A stretch of DNA of 36,843 nt from Candidatus Bathyarchaeota archaeon (GCA_003151735.1 PLYI01000078.1:1-36843); one strand, 5' to 3'. Positions 25,075-34,113 are shown, numbered from the stretch's first letter. Notes: a model not told the origin generated them from the letters alone. Made by a program: numbers and translations.

Positions 25075-25506
25075 TTAGCCACCCACCAACTCAAGCCACA
25101 ACTCAGCAAAAGTAGAGTCAACTTTGCTTTGGGCTTCCTCGAATGCATTTTGCATAAACGGATTAGGCTTCGTTCCGGGATGATGAACAATTGGCGTGAA
25201 AATCTTTTTTCCAGCAACCATAAACACTAAAACTTCGCCGTTCGCCGGGCGGATCTCATGAGGAGCTGAACCCTCAACCACAACTCGAGCGTAGGAAGCA
25301 GCCACGCCGACAACTCCTTCACTGCCTGAAACTTGCTTGTAAACCGTGCTGGCCAGATATCCAGTTTTAACTGGGGCTCCCCAGAACGCCGCTGCAAAAG
25401 CGATATCGGTTAATCGTTCGATCAGCTTTTGCTTGAGTGGACCGCTGAGTTTTTGGGCTAATTCGTTAAATTCTAAGCCGCTAGATGTGACGCTAAATTC
25501 AATCAC
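25075..25506 (-). CDS. HK97 gp10-like head-tail joining protein
   Basis: 143 residues. PVKTGYLASTVYKQV, APHEIRPANGEVLVF and HHPGTKPNPFMQNAFEEA are the three recognisable signatures of the HK97-gp10 family. These proteins connect capsid and tail as a ring adaptor. GTG start directly after the stop of the connector gene. Neighbour order (portal, connector, gp10, terminator, tube) is canonical. Confidence 0.8.
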   Translation of the reverse strand: MIEFSVTSSGLEFNELAQKLSGPLKQKLIERLTDIAFAAAFWGAPVKTGYLASTVYKQVSGSEGVVGVAASYARVVVEGSAPHEIRPANGEVLVFMVAGKKIFTPIVHHPGTKPNPFMQNAFEEAQSKVDSTFAELWLELVGG

Positions 25507-25848
25507 TCAGACACTCCCCAAATAAACTTCTGACTCAGCTTCAATGTAGGCATCCAAAAACCTGTTAGCCTCTACCCAAAACGCTTCAGCACCCGTGGGA
25601 TCACTAAACCTTCTAAACATCCAGGCGGCAAAAAACTTGGATGCATCCTTAACCAGCTGAGGCACAACTACAGGAACAGTCAACTTCTTAGGCTTCAATA
25701 ATCCATCAACCAAAGCACTGCCACTGGTTACGCACTCTGCCAACTGAGAATCGAACTTAGTCTCCGCTAAGTCAATCTGAAGAGGACCTTTTACATCAGC
25801 CGCATCACAGTAATCCATTAGTTTTTTCCTTGCCTTGGAGTCTCGCAT
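25507..25848 (-). CDS. Putative head-tail connector
   Basis: 113 residues, mainly helical, ending AFWVEANRFLDAYIEAESEVYLG. The small size and placing between portal and gp10 fit gp6-like connector proteins that bind below the portal ring. No sequence family is certain. Confidence 0.55.
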   Translation of the reverse strand: MRDSKARKKLMDYCDAADVKGPLQIDLAETKFDSQLAECVTSGSALVDGLLKPKKLTVPVVVPQLVKDASKFFAAWMFRRFSDPTGAEAFWVEANRFLDAYIEAESEVYLGSV

Positions 25849-25886
25849 AGCCCCACAAGTGGGCCATGTCGAGCCAAAGAGGGAAA

Positions 25887-26093
25887 TTATTGAGCTTTTG
25901 CAGCTTCTGATTTTTTGAATAGGTAATTATCGATCGCTGAAGCAACCGCTTTGAGCGCTCCCCCAACGGCAAGAGCTTCAACTGCAAACAGAGGATTGCC
26001 TGCGCTTGCACCGTAGAATGCAACGCCCGTACCGATAATCAAGCAGCCATTTCCCACATCAGAGGCATCAATTGTTACGTTTCCAAATTTCAT
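25887..26093 (-). CDS. Small hydrophobic protein
   Basis: 68 residues with a Gly/Ala-rich hydrophobic centre (GNGCLIIGTGVAFYGAS and ALAVGGALKAVASAI), and a Lys/Ala-rich tail. It lies just after the portal gene and could be a minor head or membrane-active protein. No family recognised. Confidence 0.45.
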   Translation of the reverse strand: MKFGNVTIDASDVGNGCLIIGTGVAFYGASAGNPLFAVEALAVGGALKAVASAIDNYLFKKSEAAKAQ

Positions 26094-26098
26094 ATCTA

Positions 26099-27377
26099 CT
26101 AACCACCTCCGTTGCCACCAGAGTTACTGTTACTTGCACCTGCAGCAGGCACTTTGGGTGAATTCGAATCATCCCAGAGTTCCCAACCCAGAATCTTGAC
26201 CGCGTTCTTGCGGAACTCCTCAGCCCTGATAAGCGGCAAAGATCCGGAAGAAGCAGTTGCTGCGGAAATCAAATCAGCAGCCACAATCTCCGGAGACTCA
26301 GGTGATCCCCAATTCAAACGAACCTTAGCCTTAACAGGGTCAAAACCAGCTTGCGAAACAACAACCCTGAAAATCTCCCTCTCAACTCTTCGTTTAATCA
26401 TCCGCTGCACTGGATCAATGAGCATATCCTGCAGTTCTAAAGCTGCACGAGCTGAAGCCTCAGTGAAGCCAGGAGTGCTAAACAATCTGGGCAACGGTGT
26501 CTCACAGCCGAGGTAGAACTGGTTGACCATATGATCAATGTAGTAGGTGAAACCCTGGGCTCTTGGGTCAATCGACACTGCATTAACGTTGGCGTCCTTG
26601 AGCCCATGAAACAGCCAAACACCCTCTTCCGGGCGATTCTTAACTGCCCGCTCAAACTTCTCGATAGTTTCAGGCTTAGCGCCAGGCAACCCAACAACCA
26701 CATCGGGGCCAGCATACTTCTCGAAAATCTTAGGCATCAAACGCTCAATCTTTGCCTTCATCCAAGCATACGCAGGCCTCTTACTGCTGTCAATCGAAAG
26801 TGTGCAAGAGCACCTGCAATAGTCCAACGCCAAAACCCGAGTTGAAGTTCTGATTAACATTCCAATGCAAGATAGCCTCAGGCTTCAAACTATCGCCAAC
26901 AGATCCACGATACGAAGCTCTCAGTTGGTAACCTTCAATCTTATATGGAATTTTTAAGCCCTCTACACTTGAAAGCTTGATTTTCTCAACTGAATCAATA
27001 GGAATCCGCACAAACTCGGAAAGTTTCTCGGGCGATCGTTTTAGCCAAAAATCGTTTCCACAAGCAATAAGTCGAATAGCCATATCATGCAGTAAACCAT
27101 CTAAATTGACCTCTTCGCAGAAACTGTCAACCGAATCCATGGCCTTAGCGGCATCAACATAATCCTTCTCAGCTGCGCAAGTCGTGTAGAACCGCTTGAC
27201 CGCTGAAGCCGCTAACAAATCAATACTTGATTTGCAGGTTGTGTCTTTCTCGTAGAGTTCCATAACTTTGGCAAGCGGAATATCTGAAGTCTCATAAAAC
27301 GTAGTGCCACCAGGAGAAGCTACACCTGAAGATGAATAACTCAAAAACTCCCTAACCTTGCTCAAGGCCTTGTTCAA
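26099..27377 (-). CDS. Portal protein, split by a +1 frameshift
   Basis: The first frame (27377-26790, TTG start overlapping the winged-helix gene) gives the N-terminal half: DTTCKSSIDLLAASAV, GNDFWLKRSPEKL, ILHWNVNQNFNSGFG. It meets TGA at 26790. The +1 frame continues at once with IDSSKRPAYAWMKAKIERL and holds the clip, stem and crown regions (DHMVNQFYLGCETPLPRL, ALELQDMLIDPVQRMIKR), ending in a Gly/Ser tail at 26099. Joined length is about 425 residues, normal for an HK97-type portal. The stop context is GAT TGA C; slipping one base forward reads GAT then GAC. This resembles the prfB stop context but lacks its internal Shine-Dalgarno as far as I can see. A single-base indel is the alternative. 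Confidence 0.85.
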
Positions 27378-27607
27378 GACAAAGCCTCCAGCAACAGCCG
27401 ACCCTTAACCGAAATAGCGTAAGGCGCCCGATTCTCAAAAGAAACCTTTACGATGAACCCTGAATCACGAAGAAAATAAAGCAGAATAGTGACTGTTGCG
27501 TAAGTTCCAGCCTTAGCTAAAACACGTTTCTCCAAAATCGAGAAACGGCAAGGTTCATAGCTAAGCTCAGCTAACAAAACCCTAGTAAGCTCTAGCTGCG
27601 CTTTCAA
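27374..27607 (-). CDS. Winged-helix protein (left flank of island)
   Basis: 77 residues, TTG start. LTRVLLAELSYEPCRFSIL and a closing YAISVKGRLLLEAL follow the pattern of small archaeal winged helices. It is a paralogue of the protein at 32402-32644, which ends YTITERGHKLLTGL. It overlaps the portal start, so it is the first gene of this late segment and a probable regulator. Confidence 0.65.
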   Translation of the reverse strand: MKAQLELTRVLLAELSYEPCRFSILEKRVLAKAGTYATVTILLYFLRDSGFIVKVSFENRAPYAISVKGRLLLEALS

Positions 27608-27796
27608 CTTCTTTATTGCTATTCAACCTCACCAGGCTTTCTTACTCACCGATTCATAGTCCAACAGCACCAAACTTCCAAGCAATTGTTAGGGTGGATA
27701 GGCAAAAGTTGGGTTCATAAGCAATCCCGCGAAAAAATCACTATGAAAAAACCATTGTTATGAAACACGAATGACGCGTACTTTGCAGGATGGTTA

Positions 27797-27940
27797 ATGT
27801 GTCCTGTCTGCAAGAGGGAAACACGTCACTACACCAAAGATACCCCTGATAACCATGTCTCGAAGGCGCGCAGAATCTGGTGCGAGGATTGCCACGTGCT
27901 TCAGATGCAATTTAAACAAACAAACGGCAAATGGGAATAA
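27797..27940 (+). CDS. Zinc-ribbon miniprotein
   Basis: 47 residues starting MCPVC, with a second pair WCEDC about 25 residues later and a basic segment between. This is a rubredoxin-like or zinc-ribbon knuckle pair. It lies on the plus strand inside the island between the two head-module halves. Function unknown. Confidence 0.5.
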   Translation: MCPVCKRETRHYTKDTPDNHVSKARRIWCEDCHVLQMQFKQTNGKWE

Positions 27941-28069
27941 GCGCACTTCACATTTGCTTTTTTGTGTTTAAACCTATTTTTCCAAGTTCCTTTTTAATCT
28001 GACTCATTATGCAATGCCCGAAAAATTAATTATTTTGAAACGATAGAATTAGAATTATCTGGAATTTGC

Positions 28070-28456
28070 TTGAAGTTTGTCACTTATGAGAAACTTTTTA
28101 CAATAGACAACCTTAGAATGAAAAATGACGAGTGGTTCATAGATAAGACTGTATTTGGTTCAGAGATCAAAACCACTGAAATATGTGTTGGAAAAAATTT
28201 AAACTGGGAAAAGCTTTCTCAATTATTTCCTGAGGCGATATTTACAGAACCGATAACAGGCGAGTTTGTTATGAAATTTGACGGATTAACTTTTGCAAAG
28301 TTGAAAGATAATGAATTATTGGCTGAAAACGAGTTCATAATTGAATCTTGCGACGAAAATGGCTATTGGCTGTTAGATGTAAAAACAGGCAAACATCTTT
28401 CTAGTTCACTTCTAAAGGCAAAACCCAAAAGTAGGACCAATAAGTATCTTCCCTGA
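28070..28456 (+). CDS. Hypothetical protein
   Basis: 128 residues with a TTG start. Alternating beta and helical segments (DEWFIDKTVFGSEIKTTEI, WEKLSQLFPEAIF, ENEFIIESCDENGYWLLDV) suggest a compact alpha/beta fold. No motif or family recognised. It stands alone in the island, on the strand opposite to the viral late genes. Confidence 0.5.
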   Translation: MKFVTYEKLFTIDNLRMKNDEWFIDKTVFGSEIKTTEICVGKNLNWEKLSQLFPEAIFTEPITGEFVMKFDGLTFAKLKDNELLAENEFIIESCDENGYWLLDVKTGKHLSSSLLKAKPKSRTNKYLP

Positions 28457-28478
28457 AATTTTCCAATAAAAATAGAGT

Positions 28479-28967
28479 TTATGGGAAGCCTGTTATCAGA
28501 TCATACAAATAGGTATCCCATTCTTTTGATTCTTGGTCTAAAATTTCAAGTATTTCTTTTAGAACTCTGTGATGTTTCTTCTCATCTTACAAAATGTTCA
28601 AAATAAGTTGTTTAATCTTCTTGTCTACTAAAATTTCACTAATGTCTTTTGCTTGTTTTAGCATTTGGGCTTCTTCTTCAATGTGAATTGCAAGTTCTTT
28701 TTGTCCAATAGCTTTGCTTTCATCACCTATTAATGCACTTGAGTTAAGGTCTATAAGCATTTGATAAGTGTCTGAGTGCCTCATCGCGTCTAAAATTATG
28801 CTGTGAATAAACAGTTTAATGATTGGGTTTTTTGCTGATTCATACATGGGAGTTAGTTTCTTAGCAGTTTGGTCTTCAAACTCTTTTTGTTTCTTGATTT
28901 TGCTAAGTGCGTCTTCGTCTAATATTTTCCAAGACAACTGGGGTTCCTCATTTATCTTCAGGAACAT
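28479..28967 (-). pseudogene. Ferritin-like protein with internal TAA
   Basis: ATG-initiated frame of 163 codons with TAA at 28587-28589. The part before the stop is helical with SIILDAMRHSDTYQML and IHIEEEAQMLKQ; after it the same frame continues with DEKKHHRVLKEILEIL. This lines up with the intact paralogue at 29719-30198, where SILNDETKHHAMLKMVLEII spans the same point, so Asn is replaced by a stop. The E-x-x-H-type residues are typical of rubrerythrin/ferritin-like four-helix bundles that bind a di-iron site. The truncated product would lose one ligand helix. Confidence 0.65.
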
Positions 28968-29241
28968 TTCCTATTTAACTTTTTTAATAATCTAAAAATC
29001 AAATCAATCTGCATTAATTTTGATGAAAATTGGAGGGTGCCCTTATTCTACTATTTTACTTTATTATTCTTGTAAAATTCGAGTGTTGCTCCCTTTATAG
29101 AATTATGAACAAACTCTCTGTTTTATATGCTTTACAAAGGTTTGCCAAGGTATTCGTTTTGTTTTTAGTTTAGATTTCTATTTAGAATAAGTGCTAAACA
29201 AACTCCTTATCATTTAAGTCTTTGGAAAAATAAGTTCTTGT

Positions 29242-29433
29242 TCATGGGCAGCAGTTAGAGTTGTTGGAGTTGAGCCATTTTTTGTGCCACTTGAAGTTCT
29301 CGCAGCCTTCTTTAGATTCACAGGACATACATGAGTCTTCGCTAACAGCTTTGTTTAACATATCTATTAGTTCCTTCTCGGCTTTGGGGTCAAGGCATAA
29401 TTTTTTGATTTGTTTTTCAAATTCACCTGTCAA
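29242..29433 (-). CDS. Small Cys-rich protein
   Basis: 63 residues, TTG start with GAGGTT upstream. The N-terminal half is helical (FEKQIKKLCLDPKAEKELIDML); the C-terminal half has CMSCESKEGC and ends in CCP, likely metal ligands. Unknown family. It is located between the two ferritin-like genes, so a link with metal handling is conceivable. Confidence 0.5.
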   Translation of the reverse strand: MTGEFEKQIKKLCLDPKAEKELIDMLNKAVSEDSCMSCESKEGCENFKWHKKWLNSNNSNCCP

Positions 29434-29718
29434 ATGTGCAACCTCTTTTCTTTATTCTATACATAAGTAGGCTAGAAGCCCGGTATTTTTTAACCTAGTG
29501 GTGAATAGGAGACTTGATTCCATATGTTTAGTAGAGTCCTCACCCGCAATTCATCCCTTTTTTAGAGCTGCATAATCAACGACTCTTGTCGTGAAATTAA
29601 GTTTACTTTCCTAATCACGTGTCTGATAGAATAGCTCAAATAAAAATACGGGAATTGTCATAGCTATTTCCGAAACCTTGATGAACTAGGCTTACATTGT
29701 CCAAAATAGGATTAGGAA

Positions 29719-30198
29719 ATGGAGTCTACAAATAAACTTCTTGTTTTCTTAAGAAATCAAGTTGCAGTTGAGAACGAGATTGTTGCTTCTCTTGAAAAAA
29801 CACTGGTTGACATAAGAAATCCTGTAGTTAAGAGTGTGCTTAAAGGTGTTTCTTTGGATTCTGTGAAGCACGCTGATCTTTATTCGGCCGCTATAACTTT
29901 GTTGACGCAATCTTCTACAGCTTTGAATCAGAGCAATCTAGATACTCAGCGCGCTTTAGTGCAGAAACACATCAACGTTGAGGCAGAGCTAATAAAGACT
30001 CTTCAAACGATGATACCCACAATTGAAAACGAGAAAGTTACCTTTCTATTAAAATCTATTTTAAACGATGAAACCAAGCATCACGCTATGCTAAAGATGG
30101 TTTTGGAGATAATTGTTCACAGCGAAACTATAACTGAGGCTGATTGGTGGAAAATGCTTTGGGAAGGGTCGCCTTTCCATGGTGGACCTGGCGAATAA
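29719..30198 (+). CDS. Ferritin-like/rubrerythrin-like four-helix protein
   Basis: 159 residues, four amphipathic helices. VENEIVASLEKTL, SVKHADLYSAAITLL, HINVEAELIKTL and NDETKHHAMLKMVLEII carry the Glu and E-x-x-H residues expected of a di-iron carboxylate bundle. The C-terminal WWKMLWEGSPFHGGPGE is an extra tail. Similar proteins are common in Bathyarchaeia and Thaumarchaeota and are linked to oxygen or iron stress (inference). A damaged paralogue lies at 28479-28967. Confidence 0.65.
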   Translation: MESTNKLLVFLRNQVAVENEIVASLEKTLVDIRNPVVKSVLKGVSLDSVKHADLYSAAITLLTQSSTALNQSNLDTQRALVQKHINVEAELIKTLQTMIPTIENEKVTFLLKSILNDETKHHAMLKMVLEIIVHSETITEADWWKMLWEGSPFHGGPGE

Positions 30199-30300
30199 GG
30201 GGACAGGTACTTTCTTTAAAATTCATCACCATTCCTAACAGTTATGCTTGGAAGGTTATTTCTTTAGTTTTTTGATTATCTTAGAGGCGGTGAATATGTA

Positions 30301-30477
30301 ATGCCGCTTTATGAAAAACCCCATCCGGGTCATGAAAAACATCTTTGCAGCAAAGTTGCAGTGGGAACAACAATTAACGATTATAATGTTCTTGTTAGGA
30401 ACCCGAAGTTCTTGTGCAAGCATTGTGGTAGAGCTGCAGCAAAAGCCGAGAACCTCTGCGACCCTATACCCCTTTAA
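30301..30477 (+). CDS. Conserved archaeal small zinc protein
   Basis: 58 residues starting MPLYEKPHPGHEKHLC, with VRNPKFLCKHCGRAAAKAENLC. I recognise this as a widespread but uncharacterised archaeal miniprotein family with a CxxC pair and conserved His residues. GAGGCGG precedes the ATG. It sits inside the island on the plus strand. Confidence 0.7.
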   Translation: MPLYEKPHPGHEKHLCSKVAVGTTINDYNVLVRNPKFLCKHCGRAAAKAENLCDPIPL

Positions 30478-30597
30478 AGAAGCAATGTCTGCAGAATTTA
30501 TTGTCCTTTCTTTTTTGCATTATTTTTATCGCGTGTTCTCTGCGCATTCACATTTGCTCTAAAGAAACGAGGATGAATTATCTGTCAAAAAGAGTAT

Positions 30598-30870
30598 TTG
30601 TTAAATATTAGTCCATCCACTTATAAAATTGGAGTTGGTGAGACATTGTTAGATAAAAAAGCAGTAGATCTAGTTTTTAAACGAATTAAGCCTCTTTTTG
30701 TTGAGCATAAAGGTGATTTTAAAGTCTCGGAGATAACTGATGAAGGGGTTGTTCGGGTGAAACTTATAGGCGAATGCCAGCTTTGCGTTTATAAGGAGAA
30801 AACTCGAAGAGCTTTAGAAAGTATGCTCAAGAATGAAGTGCCTGGTGTTAAAAAAGTAGAAATCGTTTAA
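30598..30870 (+). CDS. NifU-like C-terminal domain protein
   Basis: 90 residues, TTG start. AVDLVFKRIKPLFVEHKGDF, GVVRVKLIGECQLCVYKEKT and a C-terminal VPGVKKVEIV are the NifU C-terminal (Nfu) pattern, with the CxxC pair that holds a transient Fe-S cluster. It would take part in Fe-S delivery. The Nfu motif normally reads CxSC with the same position, so the fit is good. Alone in the island. Confidence 0.7.
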   Translation: MLNISPSTYKIGVGETLLDKKAVDLVFKRIKPLFVEHKGDFKVSEITDEGVVRVKLIGECQLCVYKEKTRRALESMLKNEVPGVKKVEIV

Positions 30871-31183
30871 TTTTTTCTTTTTTCTTTCTAACACATGTTT
30901 TTATTGCTCTTTCAGATGGTGCTGTGTTTGTTATCGTAAAAGAGCCTTGGTAGCTATCTTTGATAATCTATACAAGAATCGTTTTACAATAATTGAACTA
31001 TTATGTACTCTGATCCGATACCTCTTTAATGCAGTGTTTTTAGAATTTTCCAATAATTCTTTTTTGTAGCTTTGTAGTCCGCTCTAATATTTTTGAAATA
31101 GCACCAACATGGTGCTGAAGTAACTTGAAGAATAAAAGTTCACTTGTTAACAACATCTTAAAATGAAGCTTTCAGAGGCGATT
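30871..31183. other. Intergenic region without gene
   Basis: Just over 300 bp of AT-rich DNA. A perfect TTGTTAACAA palindrome occurs near 31144-31153; otherwise nothing distinctive is seen. Confidence 0.4.
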
Positions 31184-31462
31184 TTAGTTCTTGTTGACCT
31201 CAACTTTGGTGACTTCAACTATCGAATCTGCAGGGAAGGCGATCTTTTGAAGTGCCGCTACCAGAGCTTCTTTGGATTGGGCTTCAAATTCGATGAGGGC
31301 TTTTTTCACGTCCGCGTTCGACTCAGGAGAACAGCAATAGCAGGTTTTTAAAACGACATCTTTAATTCCTGTTTTCTCAAATATGTTGGTTGTGCCTATC
31401 ATGCAAGTAAGCCTGTTAAGCTGGATTTGCGGTACCTTCGAGTTGACTATAAAACGTTTCAT
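31184..31462 (-). CDS. Hypothetical protein with TCYCC motif
   Basis: 92 residues, ATG start. Segment KTCYCCSPESNADVKKALIEF holds three clustered cysteines, followed by a helical C-terminal half (ALVAALQKIAFPADSIVEV). Possibly a metal-binding or redox protein; unrecognised family. Lone minus-strand gene in the island. Confidence 0.5.
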   Translation of the reverse strand: MKRFIVNSKVPQIQLNRLTCMIGTTNIFEKTGIKDVVLKTCYCCSPESNADVKKALIEFEAQSKEALVAALQKIAFPADSIVEVTKVEVNKN

Positions 31463-31965
31463 GGTTTGCGTCTCTCGAATTTAAAATAAAACTGGAAGTA
31501 TCTAATAAGTTAAGCGTAAATGTGACAATTTTCAGCTACCGAACCGAAAAAGCTGGGTTATTATTGAATTAGGGTAGTCAAAATATACAGCTATTTTTTG
31601 CATAGCGTAGAATAACTTAATGTGGCCCGCTCTAAAGCATGGAATTAAGAGAAAAACAAGTAGAATTGATATCCGCATTGCTTTGCTATTCATTCTGGGT
31701 ATCTTTCTGAGACCATTCAAAAGGATTTTCAATGATAGGTTAATCATCAAGCTTATTTGGCAAACTCTAAAAAACTGCCCACTCAGACTTTCTTGACTAA
31801 CCCCTGAGATTATTTAACCTGCCCATTTAAACAGTAACAAAGGTTTTTAGCCGTTCATTTAAATAGTCAGCATCTCAGTTTCGACTCTCTTGTACTTTGC
31901 CACCAGGGCAAAAAAAGCGGCGTATCAGGGCACAATAACTAACTTAGATGGAGAGTAGAGGCTAA
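31463..31965. other. Intergenic region, no convincing gene
   Basis: About 500 bp with low coding signal on both strands. Two related short blocks with CATTTAAA occur at about 31827 and 31858. They may be promoter elements, but they are not called. Confidence 0.4.
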
Positions 31966-32208
31966 ATGGGGAACCTTCGCAGTCCAGAAAAAAAGCAAAA
32001 ACGCTACCGTAGGCGTGATGCCAATAACCTGTTTCTAAAATACAGTTATCACGATAGACTCCTTGCAGAAACGGTGCACACAGTAGAAACAGAGAAAATT
32101 GTTTCTGAGGTTTTAGCAAGAGAGTATCCATCTGTTCCTGAAGCTGTTTTTCAATCTCAAGTTTTAAATCACGTTTACGGTGAAGTTTTGGCTGGAGCAG
32201 TTCAATGA
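31966..32208 (+). CDS. Small basic hypothetical protein
   Basis: 80 residues, ATG with GGAGAG upstream. The start is very basic (SPEKKQKRYRRRDANN), and the rest is helical (HDRLLAETVHTVETEKIVSEVL). A nucleic-acid-binding role is plausible. It is the last plus-strand gene of the island before the head genes. Confidence 0.5.
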   Translation: MGNLRSPEKKQKRYRRRDANNLFLKYSYHDRLLAETVHTVETEKIVSEVLAREYPSVPEAVFQSQVLNHVYGEVLAGAVQ

Positions 32209-32401
32209 GTGATTTCGCTCATTGTTCTGAGGCCATGCCCAAGTGATGATGTCACCCATAATCCCTATTTTTCCTTCTAACAAATGATAATAACATCTGC
32301 CAAAAGATATCTGGTCTAGAAGAAAACTTAACTCTTAGATGATGCCCGTTTAGAAACTGGAGTATATGTTAGCGCCTCTCTTATTTTCTAGGGCACTGAG
32401 C

Positions 32402-32644
32402 TCAAGAAAGCCCTGTCAATAGCTTATGCCCACGCTCAGTAATTGTGTAAGGTGAACGGTGCTCAGGTCCACCTTTTTGGATTCTTCCATTCCGAACCAA
32501 AAACATGAAGGTGGCCTCGAAAGCTGATGGAGAATCACACTGCTGAAGAAACCTTGCCTGTAGTTCAATTCGAGAAAGAGGGCGTCGACTAAGCTCACGC
32601 AAAACTAACATCATACGCTCAAGATACTTCTCTTGCAAACTCAC
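32402..32644 (-). CDS. Winged-helix protein (right flank of island)
   Basis: 80 residues, GTG start overlapping no gene. Helices ERMMLVLRELSRRPLSRIEL and SPSAFEATFMFLVRNGRI precede a wing and SPYTITERGHKLLTGL. It resembles the paralogue at 27374-27607 in length and end pattern. Last gene of the protease-capsid block, a likely regulator. Confidence 0.65.
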   Translation of the reverse strand: MSLQEKYLERMMLVLRELSRRPLSRIELQARFLQQCDSPSAFEATFMFLVRNGRIQKGGPEHRSPYTITERGHKLLTGLS

Positions 32645-32715
32645 CTTCGCTCAGCTCCCAATTGGTTTAGATTTTTTAAAAAAAGGGAAAATCGGAAAAA
32701 CTACGATTGCGGCTT

Positions 32716-33672
32716 CTAAGTTAATGTCGTCTTAATGTTGGTCATTCTTGCTATTGCGGTGGAACGAAGAACACCAAGGCCAAAGCGAGTAGATGCACGA
32801 ATTCCAGATTTGCCAGTTTTCGCATCATACCAATCTTCAACCGTAAGATCCCTGCGCAAAAGCATTACCGAAGCAACCCGAGTATCAATGGCGTATGCTA
32901 TGCCGTTGGTGACTTCGTTGCAAACCTGAACCTTCATGCCTAGTACAGTTCCGATGCTACCTTGCTCTATGTCAGTTTGGCTACTCGGCAAGTAAACGGA
33001 TTTCACGAATTTGTCGTCGTTTAACAGTTGATGCAGCTGCATTTCATTGATTGCCAAAACGTTAGGATGCCAATTCTCTTTTCGCACCGCATAGCGTAGC
33101 GCAAGCAGTTGAGCCCAGCTTAATACCGCGGTTCCGCCTGCAAGATCTGCACCAGTAGCTAAGTCAGCCGCAGCGATTGCTCCGTACATGGCGATGATTT
33201 TTTGGGTTTCCTTAACACCCACTGCCCTGCCAACGTTGCCCACCATGCGATCCAGAACGTTCCAAGTTGCGTCTTCACTAAATTCCTGTGTCCACTCATC
33301 GCCCGACTCTACAAGCAAGTTTGTGCTAACGTCTACAGTTGTTGGTTTTTTGCCGTTTAATCGAACCGCTCCGCCCTCAGCATATTGGTATGCGATTGCT
33401 CCGCCGTCTAATGGAAAACGCTCCAGTGCTTCAGTTGTTGGCAATACGCTGATTATGCTTCTGCCGACCAGTTCAGGCCATGCTGCATCAACCATTGTAT
33501 CATGCATACGACCCAGCGCGTTTGCGGAATCGCTAAACAAGCCTTCCTTGATACCCATAGCAACGTAACGTTTTAGAAACGGGTTAGTTTCCGATTTGCG
33601 CTTTAGCTCTTCATACGCATGCTTTTGGTCGTTGTCTTTTTGCATTAAAGCTTCAAAAAGTCGAGGCTTCAT
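32716..33672 (-). CDS. Major capsid protein, HK97 fold
   Basis: 318 residues. The N-terminal arm and helix are followed by VGRSIISVLPTTEALERFPL, WNVLDRMVGNVGRAVG (spine-helix region), LAINEMQLHQLLNDDKFV, and IGTVLGMKVQVCNEV (P-domain/A-domain style), ending in DAKTGKSGIRASTRFGLGV. This matches the encapsulin/HK97-like major capsid style. Stop is TAG without a nearby second stop in frame. Placed after the decoration protein and protease-scaffold. Confidence 0.8.
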   Translation of the reverse strand: MKPRLFEALMQKDNDQKHAYEELKRKSETNPFLKRYVAMGIKEGLFSDSANALGRMHDTMVDAAWPELVGRSIISVLPTTEALERFPLDGGAIAYQYAEGGAVRLNGKKPTTVDVSTNLLVESGDEWTQEFSEDATWNVLDRMVGNVGRAVGVKETQKIIAMYGAIAAADLATGADLAGGTAVLSWAQLLALRYAVRKENWHPNVLAINEMQLHQLLNDDKFVKSVYLPSSQTDIEQGSIGTVLGMKVQVCNEVTNGIAYAIDTRVASVMLLRRDLTVEDWYDAKTGKSGIRASTRFGLGVLRSTAIARMTNIKTTLT

Positions 33673-34113
33673 TTAGCGGACCTCTAGGAACAGAAGATCA
33701 CCAGCAGTAGTCGTAGATTGCAGTGCGTAGCCGAGTTTTTGGTTAAAGGGCACAGCCACAGTGTATTTTGCTGATCCGCCTTCATCAACTGCCTGGCTTA
33801 CATCAATTAGCATCAGGACCCGATGGGAAGAATCAGCGCCATAAACTGCTTTGCCACGTGTGATAGCGCCGCCTGCAGCTACCTTGACGCGACCGCGAAC
33901 AAGCACAGGTACAGGTTCAGTGTCGGCAACTGTTTTCATTGCGATTCCGATGCAATCTTGAGCAGCCCCAGCGGGAGTAACTTGTTCATCTGCACTGAGA
34001 TAAACAGTATCACCCTTTGTAATTGCTGCATCAGCAGTGAAAGTTTCAACGATAGCGTCTAAATCGTCAGTTTCGCCAATAGCCATCCAAGTTTTTCCAG
34101 AATTATCAGTCAT
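33673..34113 (-). CDS. DUF2190-like capsid decoration protein
   Basis: 146 residues. FTADAAITKGDTVYLSADEQVTP, IGIAMKTVADTEPVPVLVRGRVKV and GAITRGKAVYGAD are the repeated beta-strand features of DUF2190 capsid decoration or stabilisation proteins. It ends right at the start of the capsid gene. It should form trimeric spikes on the capsid. Confidence 0.75.
   Translation of the reverse strand: MTDNSGKTWMAIGETDDLDAIVETFTADAAITKGDTVYLSADEQVTPAGAAQDCIGIAMKTVADTEPVPVLVRGRVKVAAGGAITRGKAVYGADSSHRVLMLIDVSQAVDEGGSAKYTVAVPFNQKLGYALQSTTTAGDLLFLEVR

Noticed and set aside
25805..26023. Alternative minus-strand frame across the small hydrophobic gene
   Set aside because: It overlaps the hydrophobic protein and connector start in another frame and has no motif; the 25887-26093 frame starts right after the portal stop and fits better.
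15488..26101. Idea of a complete TAG recoding (pyrrolysine code) across the module
   Set aside because: Several genes end in TAG (for example those ending at 15488, 18207, 19793, 26099, 32716, 34428), and in the capsid gene reading through TAG gives no plausible extension. Only the tape measure TAG interrupts clear coding sequence.
31144..31153. TTGTTAACAA palindrome as another RHH operator
   Set aside because: Only two overlapping half-sites without the 10-bp array; in AT-rich DNA this may be chance.
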